Source of the DNA: Arthrobacter sp. StoSoilA2
GTDB taxonomy: Bacteria > Actinomycetota > Actinomycetes > Actinomycetales > Micrococcaceae
Direction: 5' to 3'
DNA length: 64,000 nt
Assembly (NCBI RefSeq): GCF_019977195.1
Contig: NZ_AP024643.1
Location: 3,410,001 to 3,474,000 of the forward strand
Below are positions 25,133 to 34,010 of this stretch, in pieces. The notes beneath the pieces were generated by a model. It did no database searches, was not told the origin of the DNA, and worked only from the letters and a program-made list of their open reading frames with translations. Position numbers and translations under genes: made by a program. The first letter of the stretch is position 1; every line of letters starts with the position of its first letter.

Positions 25133-26887
25133 TCAGCGAAGGGGAACGATGTCATCGACTCCCATGCGCGCGGCGTCAGCTGATTCGTCGTCGGGTTGTT
25201 GCTGGCTAAGCCGTTCAGCTTCCACCCGGGCCAGATAGTGCTTGATTTCGCTTTCCCGCTGTGTGTCGCTCCAGCCAAGGATTTCTCCCATCAGCTTAGC
25301 CACTAAAGGCACTGCTGACACACCCCGGTCCCACGCTTCGATCGAGATCCGGGTGCGGCGCGTCAAAACGTCGTGAACATGACGGGCACCCTCATGGGTG
25401 GTGGCGTAGACAACCTCCGCGGCAAGGTAATCGTCGGCCCCGGGAAGCGGTTCCCGCAGTTCGGGTTGGGCGGCGATGAGATCCAGCACTTCCGAGGCCA
25501 TGGACCCATAGCGGTTGAGCAGGTGTTCCACGCGCGCAACGTGGACGCCGGCCTCTTCCGCGGAGCGGGCGCGGCGGTTCCAAGCGGCTTTGAACCCCTC
25601 GGCACCGAGCAACGGGATCGTTTCCGTGCAGCTGGAGGGAACGCGTTCATCCATGGCGCGTGTGGCCTCATCAACAGCATCTTTGGCCATGACACGGTAG
25701 GTGGTGAACTTGCCCCCGGCCACCACAACCAGGCCCGGCACAGGATGAGCCACGACATGTTCGCGGGAGAGTTTGGCGGTGGAGTCGTTTTCGCCTGCGA
25801 GAAGCGGGCGGAGTCCGGCGTAAACGCCTTCCACGTCCTCACGGGTGAGGGGCCGCTTCAGGACCTTGTTGACGTGCTCCAGGACGTAGTCAATGTCCTT
25901 GCTGGACGCGGCCGGGTGCGCCTTGTCCAGTTTCCAATCAGTGTCCGTTGTCCCGATGATCCAGTGGCGGCCCCAGGGGATCACGAAGAGCACTGACTTC
26001 TCCGTGCGAAGTATCAGCCCAACGGTGGACTGGAACCTGTCCCGCGGCACCACAAGGTGGATGCCCTTGGATGCCCTGACTTTGAGCTGTCCGCGGTCCG
26101 TAACCATGGCCTGGGTTTCGTCCGTCCAGACTCCCGTGGCATTGACTACCTGCTTGGCACGCACCTCGAAGACGCTCCCGTCTTCCTGGTTTTCAAGCTT
26201 GGCGCCCACCACGCGTTCGCCTTCCCGGAGGAAGTCCACTACGCGCACCCTGTTCACAGCATGGGCACCATAATGCGCTGCGGTCCGGACAACGTTGACC
26301 ACCAAACGGGCGTCATCCACCTGGGCATCGTAGTAGCGGATGGAACCAACGAAAGCATCGTCTTTCAGGCTCGGAGCCGCCCTCAGGGTGCCGCGCCTGA
26401 AGAGATGCTTGTGCATCGGAACCCCGCGGCTGTGCCCGGACGTGAGGCCCAGGGTGTCGTAAAGCATGATGCCCGCGCCCACATAGGGGCGCTCCCAGAA
26501 CCTCCGGGTCAGCGGGTAGAGGAAAGGGACAGGGCGGACAAGGTGGGGTGCGATCTGCTGGATCAGCAACCCGCGTTCCTGCAGCGCCTCCTGGACCAGT
26601 CCGAAATCAAGCATTTCAAGGTACCGGAGGCCACCATGGATGAGCTTGGACGAGCGCGAGGATGTCCCTGAGGCCCAATCCCGCGCCTCGACGATGCCGA
26701 CTGTAAGGCCGCGCGTCACCGCATCCAGGGCTGCTCCAGCCCCCACCACGCCTCCGCCGACAATCAGGATGTCCAGCTGTTTGCCGGCCTCGGCAGTGGC
26801 TTTCAGGACTTCAATGGACGCGGCACGGGATTCCGGGCTTAATGCTCCCGGAGAATTCACTTGCGGACCGCCTGCGACATTGCTCAT
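25133..26887 (-). CDS. glpD: aerobic glycerol-3-phosphate dehydrogenase
   Basis: A 584-residue FAD-dependent enzyme oxidising glycerol-3-phosphate to dihydroxyacetone phosphate and passing electrons to menaquinone. The FAD motif is LDILIVGGGVVGAGAALDA (about residues 35-53). GTSSRSSKLIHGGLRYLE and VVNATGVWTDE are family hallmarks, and the C-terminal DAO_C domain contains EVVYATTHEGARHVHDVLTR. The ATG at 26887 is chosen for GGAGGGG just upstream; the ATG at 26908 would precede that site. The gene lies downstream of guaB3 and upstream of the PTS IIA gene. No glycerol kinase or facilitator gene is adjacent. Confidence 0.95.
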   Translation of the reverse strand: MSNVAGGPQVNSPGALSPESRAASIEVLKATAEAGKQLDILIVGGGVVGAGAALDAVTRGLTVGIVEARDWASGTSSRSSKLIHGGLRYLEMLDFGLVQEALQERGLLIQQIAPHLVRPVPFLYPLTRRFWERPYVGAGIMLYDTLGLTSGHSRGVPMHKHLFRRGTLRAAPSLKDDAFVGSIRYYDAQVDDARLVVNVVRTAAHYGAHAVNRVRVVDFLREGERVVGAKLENQEDGSVFEVRAKQVVNATGVWTDETQAMVTDRGQLKVRASKGIHLVVPRDRFQSTVGLILRTEKSVLFVIPWGRHWIIGTTDTDWKLDKAHPAASSKDIDYVLEHVNKVLKRPLTREDVEGVYAGLRPLLAGENDSTAKLSREHVVAHPVPGLVVVAGGKFTTYRVMAKDAVDEATRAMDERVPSSCTETIPLLGAEGFKAAWNRRARSAEEAGVHVARVEHLLNRYGSMASEVLDLIAAQPELREPLPGADDYLAAEVVYATTHEGARHVHDVLTRRTRISIEAWDRGVSAVPLVAKLMGEILGWSDTQRESEIKHYLARVEAERLSQQQPDDESADAARMGVDDIVPLR

Positions 26888-26974
26888 CGGACCCCTCCTC
26901 AAACGCAACAGCTGGTAGTCCCCTACCCTACTTGTTGCCCGGTCCGATTGGCAGAAGTCCCGATTGGCAGGGTC

Positions 26975-28111
26975 TTAGTTGCCCGCGTAAGGGGATACTA
27001 CGACGTCCACGCGCTGGAACTCCTTGAGGTCGGAATATCCTGTGGTCGCCATGGACCGGCGCAGGGCGCCAATGAGGTTGGACGTGCCATCGGTGTGGTG
27101 CCCCGGCCCGAAGAGGACTTCCTCCAGGGATCCGACCGTGCCAACGTTGACGCGGTCGCCGCGGGGCGATTCGAGGTGGTGCGCCTCCGGACCCCAGTGC
27201 CAGCCGCGGCCCGGAGCTTCTTCGGCGCGTGCCAGGGCGCTGCCCAGCATTACTGCATCCGCTCCCATCGCGATGGCCTTGACGATGTCTCCCGACCTGC
27301 CCATGCCGCCGTCGGCAATGACATGGACATAACGCCCACCGGACTCATCCATGTAGTCACGGCGGGCCGCAGTGACATCTGAGATAGCCGATGCCATGGG
27401 CGAATGAATGCCCAGCGCACGGCGCGTGGTGGTGGTAGCACCTCCACCGAAGCCAACGAGGACGCCGGCGGCACCCGTGCGCATGAGGTGCAGGGCCGGT
27501 GTGTAACCAGCCGCTCCACCAACGATCACAGGGACATCGAGTTCGTAGATGAACTGCTTAAGGTTCAGCGGCTCATGATTCTTGGACACGTGCTCCGCGG
27601 AGACGGTGGTTCCACGAATGACGAAAATATCGACGCCGGCGGCCACCACGGTCTTGTAGTGTTCCTGTGTCCGCTGCGGGGTCAAGGAACCGGCAACAGT
27701 GACGCCTGCGGCGCGGATCTCGGCGAGGCGGGAGCTGATGAGCTCTGGCTGGATGGGCGCCTGGTACAGGTCCTGCATCCGACGGGTGACGGCCGGGCTG
27801 CTGGTTTCATTGGCCAGGCCGGCGATCTCGTCGAGCACCTTCTGTGGGTTTTCGTACCGGGTCCAGAGGCCTTCAAGGTCCAGGACGCCAAGACCACCCA
27901 AACGGCCCAAGGCAATGGCCGTGTCCGGCGACATCACAGAGTCCATGGGGGCGGCAATCACGGGCATATCGAACTTATAGGCGTCGATCTGCCAGGAGAC
28001 AGAGACGTCCTTCGGGTCACGCGTCCGACGATTCGGAACGATCGCGATGTCATCCAGGGAGTAGGCACGACGCCCACGCTTGCCACGGCCAATCTCAATC
28101 TCATAAGTCAC
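26975..28111 (-). CDS. guaB3: GuaB3 family IMP dehydrogenase-related protein
   Basis: A 378-residue TIM-barrel protein of the GuaB3 group. It lacks CBS domains and starts TYEIEIGRGKRGRRAYSLDD, the usual actinobacterial beginning. MPVIAAPMDSVMSP and the phosphate loop VIADGGMGRSGDIVKA are kept. The catalytic Cys loop of true IMP dehydrogenase is replaced by GFGGGATTTTRRALGI, so Cys-dependent IMP oxidation is not expected. A cyanobacterial GuaB3 has been reported to act as GMP reductase, but that group has Cys here, so the actinobacterial role is open. GTG start with TAAACT 6 bases upstream suggests a leaderless mRNA. Confidence 0.92.
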   Translation of the reverse strand: MTYEIEIGRGKRGRRAYSLDDIAIVPNRRTRDPKDVSVSWQIDAYKFDMPVIAAPMDSVMSPDTAIALGRLGGLGVLDLEGLWTRYENPQKVLDEIAGLANETSSPAVTRRMQDLYQAPIQPELISSRLAEIRAAGVTVAGSLTPQRTQEHYKTVVAAGVDIFVIRGTTVSAEHVSKNHEPLNLKQFIYELDVPVIVGGAAGYTPALHLMRTGAAGVLVGFGGGATTTTRRALGIHSPMASAISDVTAARRDYMDESGGRYVHVIADGGMGRSGDIVKAIAMGADAVMLGSALARAEEAPGRGWHWGPEAHHLESPRGDRVNVGTVGSLEEVLFGPGHHTDGTSNLIGALRRSMATTGYSDLKEFQRVDVVVSPYAGN

Positions 28112-28163
28112 TGCTCGAGTTTATCCCACCAAGACCAAGCCACCGTTTTGTTCCAACTTGCTC

Positions 28164-30044
28164 CTACGGGGTGTTCTGGCTGGTCTCTTCCACCGTGAGC
28201 TGGGATTCGAACATCCGGAAGTAGCGGCCCCTCAACGCCACAAGCTCCTTGTGGGTCCCCTGTTCGGCAATGCGACCGTCCTCGAGCATGTACACAACGT
28301 CCGCCTTTTCGATGGTGGCCAGCCGGTGGCTGATGGCAATGATGGTGCTGTTCCGGTCCGCGAAAAGGCGTGTGAAGATCCGGTGCTCAGCCAAAGCATC
28401 AATGGCCGACGTTGGTTCGTCCATGACCATGAAGGAGGCATCCCGGTAGAAGTTCCGGGCCATGGCCAGTCGCTGCCATTGCCCGCCGGAGAGGCCACTC
28501 CCCTTGCGTCCGCGGGGATCCTCCATCCAATTGCTCACATGGTTTTCCAGGCCATTGGGCAGCTTGTTGATGAACTCCATGGCCTCGGCGTCCGATGCTG
28601 CCCTTCGGATCCGTTGCTCGTCCCGCGGTTGATCGACATCGCCCAGGTAGATGTTCTCCGCCGCGGTTGCGAATTCATACTTCAGGAACTCCTGGCTAAG
28701 GACCGCGAGGTGCCGGTGCCAACTGGTCACGTCGATACCGGTGAGATCGACGCCGTCGAGCAGTACTTGGCCTGAGTCCGGCCGGTACAGGCCAGCCAGG
28801 ATCCGGATCAGCGTGGACTTTCCTGCGCCGTTCTCACCAACTATGGCAATGTGCTGGCCCGCCCTGATGGTCAGGGATATGCCCTTGATAACCTCAATGT
28901 CACTCCCCGTATAGCTGAATCGAATGTCCCGCATTTCCACTACGGAAGGCGACTTCACCAGGGGAGGCTCGTGGCCGCTGGGCACAGGAAGCGCCATGAA
29001 AAGCTCGTAGTCTTTGAGGTTGGCAAGGTCTTCGTCGATGGAACTCAGTGAGGAGACCAGGTTGTTGGCGGTGGATAGAGCCCGGCTGACGATCTGCTGG
29101 ATGTAGAGGAACTGCCCTACCGGCTGCGCCCTGGCGATGATTTGTCCCACCACCCAGATCAAGGACACAACTTCGGCACCATACTGCAGCGCGTCCGCTG
29201 CGAGTTGCTTGGGGATGTAGCGCTTCTGGAAGTCCAGCCGCCTGCGCTCGTCAGCGTCCCGAAGCCCGGACCGCAGGTCCATCAGATAGCCCACGATCCC
29301 GTAAAGCCGCATCTCGGCAATGTGCTGGGGACGCAGGAGGTTCGTCTCGATCATGCGCCGTTGCCGCCGGGAATCCACCTGGGTATTCCAGTGGGCTATT
29401 TGCTCTCTTGAGAGCTTGAACTGCAGGTAGACGCTCGGGACGATTGCAATGAGGACAATGACGGCGATCCACCAACTGACCAACAACAGCGCACCGACTG
29501 CCAGGATGACTGAAACCAACTGCGTAAAGATGGCCGCGATCCTGTCCAGGACCCGGGCGTAGGAATCGGAGAACCGCTTGGCGCGATCGTAGAGGTCCAC
29601 CGTTTCTTTGTCGTCATAGCGCCAGAACTCCAGCGCCAGAAAGCGCTCATACATCATGTCGCCAACGATTGCCCCCACTTTGAAGCTCATCAGCTGCTGG
29701 ATGTACCGGTCCACGCTGCTGAAGGCGCCCCAGAACAGCCCCAGCGCCGCAGTTATGATGACGTACAGTACCGCCCGCGGACCGGCGTCGGGATCTCCCG
29801 CGTAACCGGCGGCCAACGCGGTGGTGGTCAACGCGGCGAAGTAGGTGGTGACCAGCGGCAGCGTGGCCGAAATCAAGGACCCGGCCACTTTCATGATGAC
29901 TGCAACAGGTGATGCCTTGAAACTGACCTTCAGGACCTGCCCGACGGCGCGTGCGTACGGCCGGAGGGCAAGCTTGCGGGGCGCTGTGCCTGAATTCAGC
30001 CGGACTGACTCCGGGTGCCGCGGTTGTGCGGGCTTTTCGGACAT
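28164..30044 (-). CDS. ABC transporter, fused permease-ATPase (exporter type)
   Basis: A 626-residue half-transporter. The membrane domain (about residues 40-340) has six segments and is less conserved. The nucleotide-binding domain has Walker A GENGAGKSTLI, Q-loop LSQEFLKYE, signature LSGGQWQRLA, Walker B FMVMDEPTSAID and the switch His in IIAISHR. It should act as a homodimer or with a partner encoded elsewhere. The substrate is not identifiable; similar proteins sit in peptide or lantibiotic export clusters, but nothing like that is nearby. TAGGCT 6 bases before the ATG indicates a leaderless start. It separates guaB from guaB3, which are adjacent in many actinobacteria. Confidence 0.88.
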   Translation of the reverse strand: MSEKPAQPRHPESVRLNSGTAPRKLALRPYARAVGQVLKVSFKASPVAVIMKVAGSLISATLPLVTTYFAALTTTALAAGYAGDPDAGPRAVLYVIITAALGLFWGAFSSVDRYIQQLMSFKVGAIVGDMMYERFLALEFWRYDDKETVDLYDRAKRFSDSYARVLDRIAAIFTQLVSVILAVGALLLVSWWIAVIVLIAIVPSVYLQFKLSREQIAHWNTQVDSRRQRRMIETNLLRPQHIAEMRLYGIVGYLMDLRSGLRDADERRRLDFQKRYIPKQLAADALQYGAEVVSLIWVVGQIIARAQPVGQFLYIQQIVSRALSTANNLVSSLSSIDEDLANLKDYELFMALPVPSGHEPPLVKSPSVVEMRDIRFSYTGSDIEVIKGISLTIRAGQHIAIVGENGAGKSTLIRILAGLYRPDSGQVLLDGVDLTGIDVTSWHRHLAVLSQEFLKYEFATAAENIYLGDVDQPRDEQRIRRAASDAEAMEFINKLPNGLENHVSNWMEDPRGRKGSGLSGGQWQRLAMARNFYRDASFMVMDEPTSAIDALAEHRIFTRLFADRNSTIIAISHRLATIEKADVVYMLEDGRIAEQGTHKELVALRGRYFRMFESQLTVEETSQNTP

Positions 30045-30147
30045 GTCCCCAGCCTATTCCTACCCACGGACATTTCCGTTGCGGCCCTTAAACAGCTGTT
30101 CCCCATGGAAGCATCCACAGGGAACAGCCGGGAGGAACTGATGATGG

Positions 30148-31659
30148 TTAGCGGGAACCGTAGTTCGGCGCCTCTACGGTCATCTGGATATCGTGCGGGT
30201 GCGATTCCTTCAGGCCGGCAGGCGTAATCCGGACGAACTTGCCGCGTGCCTTGAGCTCGGCAATGGTGGGGGCGCCGGTGTAGAACATGGTCTGGCGGAG
30301 GCCGCCCACCAGCTGGTAGGCCACGGATGCCAGCGGACCACGGAACGCGACGCGGCCTTCGATGCCTTCCGGGATGAGCTTGTCATCGCCGGAAACGTCG
30401 GCCTGGAAATAGCGGTCCTTGGAGTAGGACGTGTTCTTTCCACGCGACTGCATGGCGCCCAGGGAGCCCATGCCGCGGTAGCTCTTGAACTGCTTGCCGT
30501 TGACGAAGATGAGCTCGCCGGGAGACTCTTCACAACCAGCCAGCAGTGAGCCGAGCATGACGGTGTCGGCACCGGCGACCAGCGCCTTGCCGATGTCACC
30601 CGAGTACTGGAGGCCACCGTCGGCAATCAGCGGCACGCCCGCCGGAATGGCAGCCTTCGCGGATTCGTAGATGGCCGTGATCTGGGGAACGCCGACACCG
30701 GCAACAACACGGGTGGTGCAGATGGAGCCCGGACCAACGCCTACCTTGATGCCGTCGGCACCGGCGTCGATCAGTGCCTGGGCACCTTCGCGGGTGGCAG
30801 CCTGGCCGCCAATGATGTCCACGTGCGCAGCAATCGGATCCGACTTCAGGCGACGGATCATGTCCAGCACACCTTGGGAGTGGCCATTGGCCGTATCCAC
30901 GAACAGGGCGTCCACACCGGCGTCGATGAGCTTCATGGCGCGCTCCCAGCCATCACCGAAGAAGCCGATGGCGGCACCTACGCGCAGGCGGCCTTCGTCG
31001 TCCTTGGTGGCCAGCGGGTACTGCTCTGCCTTGGTGAAGTCCTTGGTGGTGATGAGGCCCTTGAGGCGGCCCTGCTCGTCAACGAGAGGGAGCTTCTCAA
31101 TCTTGTTGGTGGCCAGCTTGTGCGAGGCTTCCTCGCGGCTGATGCCCACATGGCCGGTGATGAGCGGCATCTTGGTCATGGCATCGCTGACGCTGCGCAG
31201 CGGGAATTCAGATTCGGGAATGAACCGGGTGTCGCGGTTGGTCACGATGCCCAGCAGGCGCCCGTCCGTGTCCACCACGGGAAGGCCGGAGACGCGGTAG
31301 CGGGAGCACAGCTCGTCCAGTTCCTGCAACGTAGCCTGCGGGCCAATGGTCAGCGGGTTGGTGATCATGCCGGACTCGCTGCGCTTGACGCGGTCAACGT
31401 GCTCAGCCTGGTCATCGATGGACAGGTTGCGGTGCACTACGCCCAGGCCACCCTGGCGGGCCATCGCGATGGCCATACGGGACTCCGTGACGGTGTCCAT
31501 GGCAGCAGACAGCAACGGCGTCTGCACCGTAATCCGCTTGGAAATGCGGGAGGACGTGTCCGCGTCCGAGGGGATGACGTCGGTGTGCCCGGGCAGGAGC
31601 AGGACGTCGTCGTAGGTCAGGCCTACGAAGCCAAAGGGATCGTGTTCGGGCTGGGTCAT
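30148..31659 (-). CDS. guaB: IMP dehydrogenase
   Basis: A 503-residue IMPDH converting IMP to XMP with NAD+. The catalytic loop GVGPGSICTTRVV with nucleophilic Cys (about residue 313) is intact. Two CBS domains (about 100-215) are inserted after the first barrel strands, including EASHKLATNKIEKLPLVDEQ. The flap region SRGKNTSYSKDRYFQ and the C-terminal EGIEGRVAFRGP are also present. This is the active IMPDH of the locus, in contrast to GuaB3. An AAGAGG site lies about 10 bases before the ATG. The 257-base upstream region is the longest gene-free stretch of the window. Confidence 0.97.
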   Translation of the reverse strand: MTQPEHDPFGFVGLTYDDVLLLPGHTDVIPSDADTSSRISKRITVQTPLLSAAMDTVTESRMAIAMARQGGLGVVHRNLSIDDQAEHVDRVKRSESGMITNPLTIGPQATLQELDELCSRYRVSGLPVVDTDGRLLGIVTNRDTRFIPESEFPLRSVSDAMTKMPLITGHVGISREEASHKLATNKIEKLPLVDEQGRLKGLITTKDFTKAEQYPLATKDDEGRLRVGAAIGFFGDGWERAMKLIDAGVDALFVDTANGHSQGVLDMIRRLKSDPIAAHVDIIGGQAATREGAQALIDAGADGIKVGVGPGSICTTRVVAGVGVPQITAIYESAKAAIPAGVPLIADGGLQYSGDIGKALVAGADTVMLGSLLAGCEESPGELIFVNGKQFKSYRGMGSLGAMQSRGKNTSYSKDRYFQADVSGDDKLIPEGIEGRVAFRGPLASVAYQLVGGLRQTMFYTGAPTIAELKARGKFVRITPAGLKESHPHDIQMTVEAPNYGSR

Positions 31660-31736
31660 GAGTGCGGCCTCTTACCTGGGTTCCGGGGGCTATAACTGGT
31701 AGGGGTTGCAACTGATGACCAGCCCGTCATTACGGG

Positions 31737-31769
31737 ACTGGCCTGTGCATAAAGTACTGGCCTGTGCAT
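31737..31769. repeat. 14-base direct repeat upstream of guaB
   Basis: ACTGGCCTGTGCAT occurs at 31737-31750 and 31756-31769 (period 19). It lies about 80-110 bases upstream of the guaB start in the otherwise featureless interval 31660-31916. It could be a pair of binding sites for a purine-responsive regulator, or a slippage duplication; no known regulator motif was recognised. Confidence 0.6.
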
Positions 31770-31916
31770 GAGGTACTGCAAGGCAAAGGTGCTTCGGGTA
31801 TTGAATAAATAGTAGAACCTCCGCGGCGATCGCCATATTCCGCGACGGCTGAGTGTGAGCAACGGCACGGGCGGCAGGCCGGCGTCGTGCGTTGCATGCT
31901 CCTGCGGATGGCGAGG

Positions 31917-34010
31917 CTAGCGCTCAGACCAGCCCGTCGCGGCGAGGAGCCGCTCCTCGAACATGGGAATCATGCTCTGTACATAGGTCTTGGTGAGATG
32001 GTTGTCGTCCTTGTAGACGTACACATTCCCAACCACTGCCGGACACGTGCCCTTTTCACAGATGAAGTCGCTCATGTCCATCAGGTACAACCGATCCACC
32101 TTGCCCACGTAATCGTCCAAGGGCGAGGACGCAGCCAGGGAATCCTCCAAGGGAGGGTTGCAGTCAGGCGAATCAGGGCCCTTCTTCTGCACGCACTCGG
32201 GCATGTTGATGCTGAACCGCGGGTTGTCGCGCACGCCGACGACGTCGATTCCGGCATCCGTGAAGGGCTTGATGCCTTCCAAATAGCCGGGCACTTCGGT
32301 CTCGAAAGGGGCCGTGACATGAGTTAGTGACGCCACAGTGAACACTGCATCGGGTTTGTGTTCCATGACGTAGGCGGCACTTGCCTTGTTGAAGTCGTTG
32401 CATTCGCTGGTGCGTTCAGGAGAGTCCGCACCGAACCGGCAGTTCCCCTTCAGCAGAGTGACCACTTCCCAACCATGCTCCTTGGCGATGGGTCCCAGGG
32501 CGGCCATGTACTGCTGGGCATGGGAATCGCCCAGGACCACGATCCTCTTGGTCACCACTGCCGGTTCGTTGTTCTGGAGGCAACCCTGCAGCAACGGATC
32601 TGACGGGACGTTCGCGCCAGTACACAGGCCATCGATGTCCGCCCATTCATCGTTCATGGCGGCGGGTGCGGGAATGATCATTGCCTCGGGCGTCGGTTGG
32701 CCCGCGAAACCAGGCGACAGCGCTGCGGCACCGGGCGTCAGTTCCTTGGGCTGATCGGCAATCGCCACGCTTTCGGCGGCAATGGCACCCTGCCAGGCGG
32801 TCATCGGAAGCGCCAGCAGCGCACCGCAGGAAACAACGACGACGGCGGCCCGCCAGGACCGTGCGTCCGGCCACTGCCATCGGCGCATGGGCACCTCGAC
32901 ATACCGTGTGGTGGCAACGGCCAACATCATGGATACCGCCATGATGCCCAGGCCCTGCAGGAGGTTGGGACTTGTGGTCTCCGTGACGAGCAGGAAGAAC
33001 ACCAGGACAGGCCAGTGCCACAAGTACAAGGCATAGGAATTGTTACCCACCACGACCAGGGGCTTTGAGCTGAGCACGCGGTCCGCACCAAAGCGGCTGT
33101 TGCTCTGGCCGGCGACTATAACGGCCGCGGCGGCGAGCGTGGGCCAGAGGGCCACGAATCCCGGGAAGGAACGGTCGACAGTCAGGATCAAGCCACACGA
33201 GAGCATGGCGGCCAGCCCTGCCCAACCCAGGAATACCCGGAGCCGCCGTCCCGGTTTGAGGTACGGGAGAGCAAGCGCCAGCAGGGAACCCAGCGCAAAT
33301 TCCCACAGCCTTGTCCGGGTATCGAAATACGCATAGGCCTGGTTGTTCGCCGTCTGGTCGATCGAATAGACCAGCGAGGCCACAAAAACCAGGCCGAACG
33401 CCATGAACAGCAACTGCCGGTGTTCCATGACCTTTCGGCCTGGGAACAGCTTTGCCAGTTGCGGCTGCAGCAGGGCTACGACGCCGAAAATGAGCGGCCA
33501 CAGAATGAAGACCTGGCCCTGGACGGACAGGGACCAAAAGTGTTGAAGCGGACTGGCCCCGGAGTGGTCCTGGGCATAATAATCAACGGCAGAATCCGCA
33601 AGCTGCCAGTTCTGCCGGTACAGCAGGGAGGCCCACGCCTCGGCGAGCACATCCGGCCACCGGCTCTGCGGGACAAAGGCCCACGTTGCGGTCAGAACCG
33701 CCAACAAGACAACGACGACGGCGGGCAGCAGCCGCTTGAACACGTGGAGCCAGTGCTGCAGGAGCCTCAGGGGCTTGTGGTTTTCGAGCTTCCGCGTAAA
33801 GGACAGGGTCAGCAGGAAAGCCGAGATGAGCAAAAAGACGTCGACACCACCGGACACCCGGCCCAGCCAAATGTGATAAGCCGCCACCATCAACACAGCC
33901 AAGGCCCGCAGGCCCTGGACCTCGGGGCGGAAGGTGCGTTCCGCCGTCGTGGGCCTCGCCGTGGTGGGGTTGCCACCCAAAGGTGCAGTTGTTTTCACGT
34001 TGTCGCTCAT
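31917..34010 (-). CDS. AT3-SGNH acyltransferase (OatA-like), copy 2
   Basis: A 697-residue O-acyltransferase with an N-terminal acyltransferase-3 membrane domain (about residues 25-390, ten or eleven helices) and a C-terminal extracellular SGNH domain (about 480-697). The AT3 motif R-x10-H is seen in RALAVLMVAAYH, followed by GGVDVFLLISAFL. SGNH block I is VVLGDSHAQQY, and block V is DDNHLTKTY with the catalytic Asp and His. Such proteins acetylate peptidoglycan or surface polysaccharides. The ATG at 34010 overlaps the TGA of the upstream paralogue in ATGA, so the pair is translationally coupled. The acceptor glycan is unknown. Confidence 0.9.
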   Translation of the reverse strand: MSDNVKTTAPLGGNPTTARPTTAERTFRPEVQGLRALAVLMVAAYHIWLGRVSGGVDVFLLISAFLLTLSFTRKLENHKPLRLLQHWLHVFKRLLPAVVVVLLAVLTATWAFVPQSRWPDVLAEAWASLLYRQNWQLADSAVDYYAQDHSGASPLQHFWSLSVQGQVFILWPLIFGVVALLQPQLAKLFPGRKVMEHRQLLFMAFGLVFVASLVYSIDQTANNQAYAYFDTRTRLWEFALGSLLALALPYLKPGRRLRVFLGWAGLAAMLSCGLILTVDRSFPGFVALWPTLAAAAVIVAGQSNSRFGADRVLSSKPLVVVGNNSYALYLWHWPVLVFFLLVTETTSPNLLQGLGIMAVSMMLAVATTRYVEVPMRRWQWPDARSWRAAVVVVSCGALLALPMTAWQGAIAAESVAIADQPKELTPGAAALSPGFAGQPTPEAMIIPAPAAMNDEWADIDGLCTGANVPSDPLLQGCLQNNEPAVVTKRIVVLGDSHAQQYMAALGPIAKEHGWEVVTLLKGNCRFGADSPERTSECNDFNKASAAYVMEHKPDAVFTVASLTHVTAPFETEVPGYLEGIKPFTDAGIDVVGVRDNPRFSINMPECVQKKGPDSPDCNPPLEDSLAASSPLDDYVGKVDRLYLMDMSDFICEKGTCPAVVGNVYVYKDDNHLTKTYVQSMIPMFEERLLAATGWSER

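Noticed and set aside
16988..31659. Mobile defence island around the helicase-nuclease gene
   Set aside because: Neighbouring genes are conserved housekeeping genes, and no integrase, transposase or restriction genes are present.
31660..31916. Riboswitch or small gene upstream of guaB
   Set aside because: No guanine or purine riboswitch core and no convincing small coding frame were found; only a direct repeat is visible.
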